Assembly: GCA_045866275.1 (NCBI GenBank)
Contig: BAAFRX010000005.1
Location: 52,659-116,658, forward strand
Origin: Sideroxyarcus sp045866275
GTDB lineage: Bacteria; Pseudomonadota; Gammaproteobacteria; Burkholderiales; Gallionellaceae
DNA: 64,000 nt
Direction of reading: 5' to 3'
The position numbers were made by a program, and so were the translations under genes. The notes beneath the pieces are model-generated. The model was not told the origin of the DNA. It saw only the letters and a list, made by a program, of their open reading frames with translations, and ran no database searches. Shown here piece by piece: positions 27,049-37,459 of this stretch (positions are counted from its first letter, which is position 1; each line of letters starts with the position of its first letter).

Positions 27049-27828
27049 TCAGTCGCGCCCGCGTTGCTCCTGCAGCATCTGTTCGACGCGCTCCAGCCGC
27101 GCCGAGATATCCTTCAGCAGCCGGTCGGATTCGCGCTCTTCCACTTCAATCTTCTCCACATCGCCGCCGATGAAGAAGGCGGCCAGATTGGCGGTGAGCA
27201 AGGAGATCAGCACCACCCCGAACAGCACCACCAGCGAGGCGAACAGACGGCCCGCGCCGGTATGCGGTACCACGTCGCCGTAACCGACGGTGGCCATGGT
27301 GACCCAGGCCCACCACATGCCGTCCCACACGTCGCCGATCGAGGGATCGACGCGCGACATGATGATGCCGGACAGCACCATGGCGACGAAGGCGACGATG
27401 AGGGTGGTACCCAGCCTGTGCTGCGACAGCAGCTTGCGTGCGGATTTTGACATGCGCAACAGCAGCGCCACCACCAGCAGCAGCCGCACGCTGCGCAGCA
27501 TGCCGATGAGCGGCGCGAACTGCCAGAAATACGGAAAGCCCGCAGTGATGATGAGCAGGTTTAGCCAGTTGCCGAACAGGTAAGCGCGCTTGTCGCGCAC
27601 CTGCACGGTGAGGATGAGGGTCTCCAGCAGAAAGGCCAGCCACACCAGCCAGTCGGCGATGCGTGCGACGCCGTGGGAGAGGCCGCCAGTCTCTTCCAGA
27701 TACCACTGCAGCACGATCCACAGCGCCACGCCGACCATCGGCCATTCCAGGCGGCGCGCCCAGTGCCGGGCGGTAGCGGTCTCGCGCTCCGCGACGCCGG
27801 CGATACCGAGCAGATGGACGACACTCAT
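27049..27828 (-). CDS. Voltage-gated-type potassium channel
   Basis: 259 residues with six membrane helices. An S4-like segment carries spaced arginines (GMLRSVRLLLVVALLLRMSK). The pore loop is WWAWVTMATVGYGDVVPH with the K+-selective TVGYGD filter. A final helix (LFGVVLISLLTANLAAFFIGG) leads to a C-terminal coiled coil (EKIEVEERESDRLLKDISARLERVEQML, seen as a heptad pattern). It acts in the inner membrane, likely as a tetramer. It lies 9 bases downstream of serS and is probably co-transcribed. Confidence 0.92.
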   Translation of the reverse strand: MSVVHLLGIAGVAERETATARHWARRLEWPMVGVALWIVLQWYLEETGGLSHGVARIADWLVWLAFLLETLILTVQVRDKRAYLFGNWLNLLIITAGFPYFWQFAPLIGMLRSVRLLLVVALLLRMSKSARKLLSQHRLGTTLIVAFVAMVLSGIIMSRVDPSIGDVWDGMWWAWVTMATVGYGDVVPHTGAGRLFASLVVLFGVVLISLLTANLAAFFIGGDVEKIEVEERESDRLLKDISARLERVEQMLQEQRGRD

Positions 27829-27837
27829 CTGCGCACC

Positions 27838-29184
27838 TTACTTGGACAACTTCTCCATGCCGCCCATGTACGGGCGCAGCACGTCGGGGATGGTCACGCT
27901 GCCGTCGGCGTTCTGGTAATTCTCCAGCACCGCGACCAGCGTGCGGCCCACCGCCAGACCGGAGCCGTTCAGCGTATGCAGCAACTCGGGCTTGCCTTGC
28001 GCGTTGCGGAAACGCGCCTGCATGCGCCGCGCCTGAAATGCCTCGAAGTTGGAGCAGGAAGAAATTTCGCGGTAGGTATTCTGCGCCGGCAGCCACACCT
28101 CGATGTCATAGGTGGTGGCGGACGAGAAACCCATGTCGCCGGTGCACAACTTCACCACGCGGTAGGGCAAGCCCAGTTTTTTCAAAATCGTTTCGGCGTG
28201 GCCGAGCAATTGTTCCAACGCCTGGTAGGAGGTGTCGGGATGCACCATCTGCACCAGTTCCACCTTGTCGAACTGGTGCTGGCGGATCATGCCGCGCGTG
28301 TCGCGCCCGTAGGAACCCGCCTCGCTGCGGAAGCACGGCGTATGCGCCACGAACTTCAGCGGCAGCTTTTCCAGCGGCACGATCTCGTCGCGCACCATGT
28401 TTGTCACCGGGACTTCGGCCGTTGGAATCAGATACCAATTTTCAAACTCGGTCTTAAACTCGGTTTCTTCCTCATTAGTGTAAATGTTTACTTCGGCCGC
28501 CTTCCCTTGGACACCGCCAAAGCTAACTTGGAATAAATCTTTTTCAAATTTAGGCAATTGACCTGTGCCTCGCATCGACTTCGAGTTCACGATGTATGGC
28601 ACATAGGTCTCGGTGTAACCATGCTTGTCGGTATGCGTATCCAGCATGAACTGTGCAAGTGCACGATGCATGCGCGCCAACGGCCCCTTTAACAACGAGA
28701 AGCGAGCCCCAGTAATTTTGGTCGCGGTCTCGAAATCCAGTCCGCCCAGACCTTCGCCGATACTGACATGGTCCTGCACCTCGAAGTCGAACTGACGCGG
28801 CTCGCCGAACTTGTGCATCTCCACGTTATCCGCCTCGGACTTGCCGACCGGCACGCTGGCGTGTGGCACATTGGGGATCACGGCGAGGAAGGCGTCCATG
28901 TCGGCCAGCACTTGCGGCAGCTTGGCTTCGAGCTGCTTCAACTCCTCGCCCAGCGCGCCCACCTCCGCCATGATGGCTGTCGTATCCTCACCCCTGGCCT
29001 TGGCCTGGCCGATCAGTTTGGAAGTGGCGTTGCGCTTGGCCTGCAACTCCTGCGCGCGCGTCTGGAGGGTCTTGCGCTCGGCTTCGAATTGCTCGAATCT
29101 GGCCGTATCCAGGGTAAAACCGCGGGTCGCCAGGCGTGTGGCCGTCGCGGCCAGATCGTTGCGCAAAGCTTGTATGTCTAACAT
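27838..29184 (-). CDS. serS: Seryl-tRNA synthetase with an extra loop
   Basis: 448 residues, class II synthetase. The N-terminal coiled-coil arm (about 1-110) recognises the long variable arm of tRNA-Ser. Motif 2 is TPCFRSEAGSYGRDTRGMIRQHQFDKVELVQ (visible as FRSEAGSYGRDTRG), and motif 3 contains NGSGLAVGRTLVAVLENYQ. Between LPKFEKDLF and NWYLIPTAEVP is an extra ~27-residue segment (VQGKAAEVNIYTNEEETEF) absent from many SerRS. Bases 28435-28565 covering it are visibly less GC-rich than the rest, suggesting a locally acquired or relaxed loop. tRNA-Met lies just upstream. Confidence 0.97.
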   Translation of the reverse strand: MLDIQALRNDLAATATRLATRGFTLDTARFEQFEAERKTLQTRAQELQAKRNATSKLIGQAKARGEDTTAIMAEVGALGEELKQLEAKLPQVLADMDAFLAVIPNVPHASVPVGKSEADNVEMHKFGEPRQFDFEVQDHVSIGEGLGGLDFETATKITGARFSLLKGPLARMHRALAQFMLDTHTDKHGYTETYVPYIVNSKSMRGTGQLPKFEKDLFQVSFGGVQGKAAEVNIYTNEEETEFKTEFENWYLIPTAEVPVTNMVRDEIVPLEKLPLKFVAHTPCFRSEAGSYGRDTRGMIRQHQFDKVELVQMVHPDTSYQALEQLLGHAETILKKLGLPYRVVKLCTGDMGFSSATTYDIEVWLPAQNTYREISSCSNFEAFQARRMQARFRNAQGKPELLHTLNGSGLAVGRTLVAVLENYQNADGSVTIPDVLRPYMGGMEKLSK

Positions 29185-29300
29185 GAGAACCTCAAATTCA
29201 ACCCGGATGATCCATTAGCGGGGAATGATATTGCTCGTTGACAATCGGGGGTTAACTCTGCGAAGTTTCATACATCTTCGGAATTTTCGAGAGGATTGAT

Positions 29301-29377
29301 TGGTGGTGATAGGTGGACTTGAACCACCGACCCCAGCATTATGAGTGCTGTGCTCTAACCAACTGAGCTATATCACC
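29301..29377 (-). tRNA. tRNA-Met (elongator, anticodon CAT)
   Basis: 77 bases with encoded CCA. Acceptor stem GGTGATA/TATCACC, D-arm AGCTCAGTTGGTTAGAGC, anticodon arm CAGCACTCATAATGCTG and T-arm GGTGGTTCAAGTCCACC. The loop CTCATAA and overall layout match elongator Met. A C34-modified tRNA-Ile2 is the alternative for any CAT anticodon, but the elongator fits better. Confidence 0.9.
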
Positions 29378-29447
29378 AGGAAGCGTTTCGACGGGACAGC
29401 GTCCGGTCAAAAAGAGGGCGGCATTTTGCTGATTTAGGGGACATCTG

Positions 29448-30188
29448 TCAATTGCAGTCTGCGGATTTCAGCTCGCTATCGGGAAAATCGCGCTGCATCT
29501 GGTGCAGTTTTTCTTCGGTTGCCGCATCAATCCCGCCCATTTCAAACACGGTAAATTTGAGTTTGCTCTGCCGTTCCCCCACTTTGGCGGTGCGCACCCC
29601 TTTTGTTTTAAGCACTTCCAGGAAATTGCGGGCAGCCTGCTCGGTGCGGAACACGCCGAGCGAAATGGCATGCAGCCACTCGCCTGCTTCCTGCACCACA
29701 AAATAGTCATTCACCCCCAGTTTCCTGAGCTGATCAATTTTCTTATTTACCCCATCGATATTCTTCTGTGGCGGCATGTACACCCAGTAGCCGCCGGCAT
29801 ATTCAACCGTGCGCCGCTGCAACCTGTCGCCCAGCTGCAACGCCTCCAGTGCAGCGTTTATCCGTGCCAGATTCTCGCCGGAGAACTCGCCCCACGCCAG
29901 GCAGCGGGCCGCTCGGGGGGGAGCGGCCAACTCCGGACTCAGGCGCGAGGCCGGCGCGGCAACGATCTCGGCGCGCGCGTCCTGCGCGCTGACCGCAGCA
30001 GCGCTGGCGGCTTCAGACTCGGCCTGCAGGCGCAAGGCCGTCGTATCCAGCAACGTGATCTTTTCGGCATTGAGCTCTGCCTGCGCCAACAAGACGTCCG
30101 GCACCTCGGCCAGCAACGCCCCCCAGCGCAGCAGGGCAAAGAACAGTACATTGACCAGCAACAACAGGATCAACCATACGCGGCTCAT
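29448..30188 (-). CDS. SPOR-domain membrane protein
   Basis: 246 residues. An N-terminal membrane helix (VWLILLLLVNVLFFALLRWGALL) is followed by an Ala/Glu-rich periplasmic linker. The C-terminal SPOR-like domain (about 125-245) contains YAGGYWVYMPPQ, LRKLGVNDYFVVQE and HAISLGVFRTEQAARNFLEVLKTKGVRTAKVG. SPOR domains bind peptidoglycan lacking stem peptides at division sites. It overlaps the coaX stop by 4 bases, the last member of the birA-coaX chain, an arrangement common in betaproteobacteria. Confidence 0.87.
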   Translation of the reverse strand: MSRVWLILLLLVNVLFFALLRWGALLAEVPDVLLAQAELNAEKITLLDTTALRLQAESEAASAAAVSAQDARAEIVAAPASRLSPELAAPPRAARCLAWGEFSGENLARINAALEALQLGDRLQRRTVEYAGGYWVYMPPQKNIDGVNKKIDQLRKLGVNDYFVVQEAGEWLHAISLGVFRTEQAARNFLEVLKTKGVRTAKVGERQSKLKFTVFEMGGIDAATEEKLHQMQRDFPDSELKSADCN

Positions 30189-30907
30189 GCTTCGTTTTCT
30201 CCCATCACCTGCAAACCGCGCAGGACCAGTTCATCCACCCACAGATAGGGTACGGTCAGTTGCGCCACGGCCGGCTCGGCGGCGCCGCCGCTGACGATGC
30301 AGCGTGCAAGCCCGCAGCGCTGCTGCAGCAGGCCGAACTGCTGCATGATCGCGCCCTGAGTTGCGCGCAGTGCGCCGCTGGCAATCGCATCTGCGGTATT
30401 CAGTGGAAAATCGCGCACCGCTCCGTCACCGGCCTGCAATTGCGCCGCGCGGTTCGACAGGCTTTCGCACATCAGGGCCATGCCAGGCACGATCACCCCG
30501 CCCATGAATTCGCCCTCGCCGGAGAGGGAATCCAGGGTGGTGGCAGTGCCGCAATTGACCACCAGACAGGCCCCGCGCTCTTGCTGCCATGCGCCGACGA
30601 GCGCCGCCCAGCGGTCGCTGCCGAGCTGCTGCGGCGACCGATAGCCATTGCGCACGCCGCACTGTTCCGCCGCAGCCGTGATGAAGGCGGGTTCGCATGA
30701 CCAGAGTGACAGCAGCGTGCGCAGGCGTGCGGTCATGCTGGCGCCCGCCACGTTGGACACCAGCACCCGTGACGGCGGCGGCAAGCCGGCGAATACCGGT
30801 AGCAGCGATTCGACGGCGGCATTCTCGATCACGCCGCGTTGCGCCCAGTGTCCGGCCACGACATGCGCCCATTTGCAGCGGCTGTTTCCCACGTCCAGCA
30901 GCAACAT
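30185..30907 (-). CDS. coaX: Type III pantothenate kinase
   Basis: 240 residues, first step of coenzyme A synthesis. ASKHA-fold motifs: MLLLDVGNSRCKWA (phosphate 1), LGSDRWAALVGA, LVVNCGTATTLDSL with the catalytic Asp, FMGGVIVPGMALM and CIVSGGAAE. Type III enzymes need a monovalent cation and resist CoA feedback. The gene starts directly where birA stops, and the SPOR gene overlaps its end. Confidence 0.95.
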   Translation of the reverse strand: MLLLDVGNSRCKWAHVVAGHWAQRGVIENAAVESLLPVFAGLPPPSRVLVSNVAGASMTARLRTLLSLWSCEPAFITAAAEQCGVRNGYRSPQQLGSDRWAALVGAWQQERGACLVVNCGTATTLDSLSGEGEFMGGVIVPGMALMCESLSNRAAQLQAGDGAVRDFPLNTADAIASGALRATQGAIMQQFGLLQQRCGLARCIVSGGAAEPAVAQLTVPYLWVDELVLRGLQVMGENEA

Positions 30908-31897
30908 TCAGCCTCCCCTCAAACTGATCTCGCCCGCGTGAAACACGCGTTCGCCCGCTGCCGTTGCCACGCGCAACGCCCCTTCGTCGGTCACCCCCAG
31001 CACCCGCCCCGCGCAGGTCGTCCCATCCGGCAACGACAGCCTGACCTCGCGCTGCTGAAACGCGTGGCCGCGTTCCCATTCGGCTTTCAGCGCGGCGAAG
31101 CCGTGCGCCGTGAATAGGTGCAACACCTGCCACAAATGGCGCAACAGGATGCCCAGCACGCGGCTGCGATCACGCAATGGCACGGCGGCAAGCGCGCCCG
31201 CCGGCTGATCGATCGCCGCGCGGGCGGTTTCGCTCAAGTTCAGATTGAGTCCGACGCCGATCACAACCGCGCTTGGCCCCAGCATATCGCCCTGTGCCTC
31301 AAGCAAAATACCGGCCAATTTCCCCTCGGGCAACAGGATGTCGTTGGGCCATTTCAGGCTGGCCTCCCCCACCCCCAATTCGTGCAGCGCGCGCAACACA
31401 GCAACCCCAACCGCCAGGCTCAAGCCCGACAGCGCACCAAGGCCGCAGGCAAAGCGCCAGAGCACGGAAAAGGTCAGCGCATCGCCCAGCGCGGCATGCC
31501 ATGCCCGCCCCAGACGCCCGCGACCGGCGCTCTGCCATTCCGCCGCCAGCACGCTGCCCGAGGGCGCGCCCAGTGCCGCGCGCTGCAACAGCATGGCATT
31601 GGTTGACGTCGCATGATCGATGATCTCCAGTTGCAGTGCCCCCGCCCCGGCCATCTGTTCTTTGATGGCGGCCGCATCCAGCCAGTACAAGGGACGCGCC
31701 AGGCGGTACCCGCGTCCGCGCACGCGATGCAAGTCCAGGCCGTACGCGCCGACTTCCTGCAAGGCGTTATGCACACTGGCCCGCGACAGGCCCAGCTGTC
31801 CGGCCATCGCCTCGCCGGAATGGAATTCGCCGTCGGCCAGCCATCTCAGCAGGGCGAAGGTCCTCGGGCGCAGCGGATTTTGCGGCACGGGATTCAT
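30908..31897 (-). CDS. birA: Bifunctional biotin ligase / repressor BirA
   Basis: 329 residues. The N-terminal winged HTH (FHSGEAMAGQLGLSRASVHNAL, about 25-48) suggests DNA-binding repression of biotin genes. The ligase domain has DHATSTNAMLLQRA, the biotinoyl-AMP loop SAGRGRLGRAWHA (canonical GRGRRGR), LKWPNDILLPEGKLAGILLE with the key Lys, and VIGVGLNLN. A C-terminal SH3-like domain (CAGRVLGVTDEGALRV) follows. No clear BirA operator is visible before bioA in this window. It overlaps the patatin gene by 4 bases. Confidence 0.95.
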   Translation of the reverse strand: MNPVPQNPLRPRTFALLRWLADGEFHSGEAMAGQLGLSRASVHNALQEVGAYGLDLHRVRGRGYRLARPLYWLDAAAIKEQMAGAGALQLEIIDHATSTNAMLLQRAALGAPSGSVLAAEWQSAGRGRLGRAWHAALGDALTFSVLWRFACGLGALSGLSLAVGVAVLRALHELGVGEASLKWPNDILLPEGKLAGILLEAQGDMLGPSAVVIGVGLNLNLSETARAAIDQPAGALAAVPLRDRSRVLGILLRHLWQVLHLFTAHGFAALKAEWERGHAFQQREVRLSLPDGTTCAGRVLGVTDEGALRVATAAGERVFHAGEISLRGG

Positions 31898-33066
31898 TGC
31901 GCCAGATCGGTACAGAGCGGCGCCCCGCCCTGTTGCAGGAACTCGGTAATTTCGGCGCGCCGTTGCAGCGTGTCCTGATACCCCAGTTCAATCAGCGCAC
32001 GGCAATACTCCTTCTCGAACAGCAGATAGCTGACCAGATTGGCACCGGAACCGCGCCGCACCCCGAGCAGGCGCAACAGCACCCGGATCGTCCACGGCAG
32101 ATGCGCAACATGGCGCTCAGCGATTTTTTCCAGCGGCTGACTGGGCGTGATCACCAGCGCATCGATTTTGCGCAGCGTGAACTGCGAACGCAGCGCCTCC
32201 GGAATCGCGCTCACGGTATGGTTGATGCGCTGCAGACGCTCCAGATCCACCCCCAGCCCGTCGAGAAAAATACTGTCCAGCGCATGTCCGGCAATCTCGG
32301 CCAGCGACGGATAGTGCTCGATCTTGGTGCGTTGGTCGCCCTCGTCCGCCGCGCGCTGGCCGACCCCGACCACCAGCACCCGCTCCGCCCCCAGATGCAG
32401 GGCCGAGCTGATCGGCGCGACCTGGCGCATCGATCCGTCGCCGAAAAATTCGCGATTGACATGCACTGCCGGGAAGATGAACGGGATGGCCGAAGAGGCG
32501 AGCAGATGCTGGATATCGATGTGGGTCGGGACGCCGACCCGGCGGGCGCGCTTCCACGGCGCAATCTCCGGCACTCCCTGATAAAACGTCACCGAATGCC
32601 CAGAACCGTAGCCGGACGCCGTGATCCCCAGCGCATGCAACACGCCGTCGTCGATCTGGCGCTGGATCAGCTCGCACGGCAGGACGCGTTCCAGGAACGT
32701 GCGCATGGGCGAATTGTCCAGCAGCGAAACACGGTTCAGACGATTGCTGCCGAACATGCTCAACAGGAGACCCAGCAGCCAGCGCACGCTATTGTCGAGC
32801 ACCCCCAGCGTGTCGGCGCGATAGATGTCGGTCACGCGCGCGTTGTTCCAGATGTTGAGCAGGTAGCGCACGCCCTTGCGAAAATGGCGCGCATTGACCG
32901 CCAGCGTCACTGCATTCAAGGCGCCGGCAGACGTGCCGCAGACCACATCGAACGGCAGCCTGGCGCGATACGACGTGAACTCGGTCAGCCCCTTCAGCAC
33001 CCCGACCTGATAGGCGGCGCGCGCGCCGCCGCCGGTGAGGATGAGTCCGATCTTCTGTTTAGACAT
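31894..33066 (-). CDS. Patatin-like phospholipase
   Basis: 390 residues. The oxyanion-hole motif is LTGGGARAAYQVGVLKGL, the nucleophile elbow is FDVVCGTSAGALNA (GxSxG serine), and the second catalytic residue lies in FFGDGSMRQVAPIS (DGS). The C-terminal ~150 residues hold RSQFTLRKIDALVITPSQ and a conserved LEKIAERHVAHLPWTIRVLL segment. No signal peptide is seen, so it acts in the cytoplasm or at the inner membrane face. The lipid substrate is unknown. It lies in the chain maeB - small gene - patatin - birA. Confidence 0.92.
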   Translation of the reverse strand: MSKQKIGLILTGGGARAAYQVGVLKGLTEFTSYRARLPFDVVCGTSAGALNAVTLAVNARHFRKGVRYLLNIWNNARVTDIYRADTLGVLDNSVRWLLGLLLSMFGSNRLNRVSLLDNSPMRTFLERVLPCELIQRQIDDGVLHALGITASGYGSGHSVTFYQGVPEIAPWKRARRVGVPTHIDIQHLLASSAIPFIFPAVHVNREFFGDGSMRQVAPISSALHLGAERVLVVGVGQRAADEGDQRTKIEHYPSLAEIAGHALDSIFLDGLGVDLERLQRINHTVSAIPEALRSQFTLRKIDALVITPSQPLEKIAERHVAHLPWTIRVLLRLLGVRRGSGANLVSYLLFEKEYCRALIELGYQDTLQRRAEITEFLQQGGAPLCTDLAQ

Positions 33067-33082
33067 CGTCCATGCCGCTGGT

Positions 33083-33312
33083 TTATCCGCGCGCCTTTAC
33101 CGCTTCGAGCGCATCGCGCAGGGTTTCCTCGGGCAAGGCATTGAGGTACTCGGAGATCTTCTCTGCGGGCTCCACCGCTTTCGGCTGCAACAGGCCGACT
33201 TCGACATTGGCCACCAGCACCGCCGCGGCCCCCACCACCCGGAGCAGGCGCGCGCGCTCCGCCATCAGCAGCTCGATCTCCTGGCTCAACAACTCGACTT
33301 CTTGCTTGTTCA

Positions 33313-33316
<4 letters not shown>
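33083..33316 (-). CDS. Small conserved-looking helical protein, function unknown
   Basis: 77 residues: MMNKQEVELLSQEIELLMAE opens a coiled coil, then RLLRVVGAAAVLVANVEVG, and the tail EKISEYLNALPEETLRDALEA. I do not recognise the family. It overlaps the maeB stop by 4 bases and precedes the patatin gene by 16 bases, so its position in a tightly packed operon supports it as real. The second ATG (33313) is an equal start candidate. Confidence 0.7.
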
Positions 33317-35589
<2,273 letters not shown>

Positions 35590-35665
35590 GACGATGACCT
35601 CTAAAGTTTGTAGAAACGGTGCCGATTATAGACCAGCGCCCTGCTTGCCGAGGCGCGAAGCAGCA

Positions 35666-35929
35666 AGCGTTGACTCCGTGAAGATCGACCAGGCGTTCAT
35701 CCGCAATCTGGTCAACGACGCCAGCGACAAGGTGCTGGCCGAGGCCATCGTGGTGATGGCGCACAAACTGGGCTTGCAGGTGATCGCCGAAGGCGTGGAA
35801 ACACAGAAACAGCTCGACCTGCTGGCGGGCATGGGCTGCGACTTCGCGCAAGGCTTCCTTTATTCCCGCGCAGTCCCGGCGCAGGAATTCGAACAGTTGC
35901 TGACGCTCGCTGGCAACAACTCAAAGTAA
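35666..35929 (+). pseudogene. C-terminal fragment of an EAL (cyclic-di-GMP phosphodiesterase) gene
   Basis: The frame reads SVDSVKIDQAFIRNLVND, then AEAIVVMAHKLGLQVIAEGVET and LLAGMGCDFAQGFLYSRAVPA, the last third of an EAL domain, ending naturally. The EAL motif and N-terminal two-thirds are missing; the sequence upstream is the maeB leader. It is a decayed remnant that cannot be active. The junction lies near 35660. Confidence 0.88.
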
Positions 35930-35942
35930 GGGCGCCGCCGGT

Positions 35943-37439
35943 TCAGTGCGGCGAACCGTCCGGCTCCAACCGCAACACGCGGCGGGTGTGTCGGCGCACC
36001 GCGTCCAGTTCGCGCGGGTGCGTGTCGAGCTTGACCCCGAGGGCGGGAATCATCTCGTGCAGCACGCGCTGCCAGGCGGCCGATTTCATTTCCTGCGGGA
36101 ACGCATGCCGCAACACTTCCAGCATGGCCGAGACCGCGGTGGAGGCACCCGGGGAGGCCCCGAGCAGGGTGGCCAGCGAACCGTCGCGGGTGGCGACGAT
36201 CTCGGTGCCGAACTCCAGCCGCCCGCCGCGTTCGGCGCAGGATTTGATGATCTGCACGCGCTTGCCGGCGGGCGCGAGTTGCCAGTCCTTGCCGTCCGCA
36301 TCGCGCATGAAACCGCGCAGGGCATCCACGCGGTCGTCGAATCCCTGCATGGCTTGCGCCGCGAGATAACGCATCAGGTCGAGATTGTCGCGCGCCACCG
36401 CCAGCATGGGCGCGAGGTTGCCCCCGCGCAGCGAAGCGACCAGATCGAAGCGCGACCCCTGCTTGAGGAATTTGGTGGTGATGCCGGCAAACGGCCCATA
36501 CAGCAGCACCTTGTCGCCGCCGATCACGCGCAGGTCGAGGTGCGGCACCGACATCGGCGGTGCGCCGACCGGCGCCTTGCCATAGACCTTGCTGGCGTGG
36601 CGCTGGACCAGATGCGGCGCGCGCGACACCAGCCAGTGCCCGCTGACCGGGAATCCGCCATAGCCGCGCGCTTCTTCCACCCCGGCCTTTTGCAGCAGCG
36701 GCAGCGCCGCGCCGCCGGCGCCGATGAACACGAAGCGCGCCACCACGGTGCGCCGCGCGCCGGTGTGCGCATCCTCGATGCGCACGTGCCAGCCGTCGGC
36801 ATGGCGTTTGATGCCGGTCACCGCATGCGACAGGTGAAGCTCGAAGGCGTCCGACTTTGCCGTGGCATGGATGAGCTTGCGGGTCAGTGCGCCGAAATCC
36901 ACATCCGCGCCGTGCGCGACATAGGTGGCGGCCAGCTTTTCATGGCTGCCGCGCTGCGCCATCACCAGCGGCATCCAGTCGGACAGGCGCGCATGGCGGG
37001 TGCTGTATTCCATTTCCGCGAACAGCGGGTGCGCGGCGAGCGCCGCGTGGCGGCGGCGCAGGAAGTCCACATCGTCCGCCCCGGCGACGAAACTCTGGTG
37101 CGCCACGCGGTTGATGAAACGGGCCGGATCGGCAATGTCGCCGCGCTCGACCAGGTGCGCCCAGAATTGCAACGACTGCTCGAAGTCGGCGTTGATCTTC
37201 AGCGCGCGCGCAATTTCGATCTCGCCATTTTTCTTTTGCGGCGTGTAGTTCAGTTCGCAATAACCGGCATGGCCGGTGCCGGCGTTGTGCAGGGGATGGG
37301 AAGATTCCTGCGCCGTTTTCGACAACTGCTCCACCAGCATGATCGAGCGCGACGGATCGAGCAGCGCCAGCAACCTGCCCAGCGTGGCGCTCATCACGCC
37401 CGCCCCCACCAGCAACACATCCACTTTCTTGTTCGACAT
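35943..37439 (-). CDS. mqo: Malate:quinone oxidoreductase
   Basis: 498 residues, FAD enzyme oxidising malate to oxaloacetate with electrons to the quinone pool at the inner membrane. The Rossmann motif is VDVLLVGAGVMSATLGRLLA. Also SSHPLHNAGTGHAGYCELNYTPQ (seen as NAGTGHAGYCELNYT), ARFINRVAHQSFV, FVFIGAGGAALPLLQKAG, FPVSGHWLVSRAP and LLGASPGASTAVSAMLEVL. The start MSNKKVDVLLVG follows hrpA by 20 bases on the same strand. It replaces or complements NAD-malate dehydrogenase. Confidence 0.96.
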   Translation of the reverse strand: MSNKKVDVLLVGAGVMSATLGRLLALLDPSRSIMLVEQLSKTAQESSHPLHNAGTGHAGYCELNYTPQKKNGEIEIARALKINADFEQSLQFWAHLVERGDIADPARFINRVAHQSFVAGADDVDFLRRRHAALAAHPLFAEMEYSTRHARLSDWMPLVMAQRGSHEKLAATYVAHGADVDFGALTRKLIHATAKSDAFELHLSHAVTGIKRHADGWHVRIEDAHTGARRTVVARFVFIGAGGAALPLLQKAGVEEARGYGGFPVSGHWLVSRAPHLVQRHASKVYGKAPVGAPPMSVPHLDLRVIGGDKVLLYGPFAGITTKFLKQGSRFDLVASLRGGNLAPMLAVARDNLDLMRYLAAQAMQGFDDRVDALRGFMRDADGKDWQLAPAGKRVQIIKSCAERGGRLEFGTEIVATRDGSLATLLGASPGASTAVSAMLEVLRHAFPQEMKSAAWQRVLHEMIPALGVKLDTHPRELDAVRRHTRRVLRLEPDGSPH

Positions 37440-37459
37440 TCTGTTCTCTCGATTGGGGT

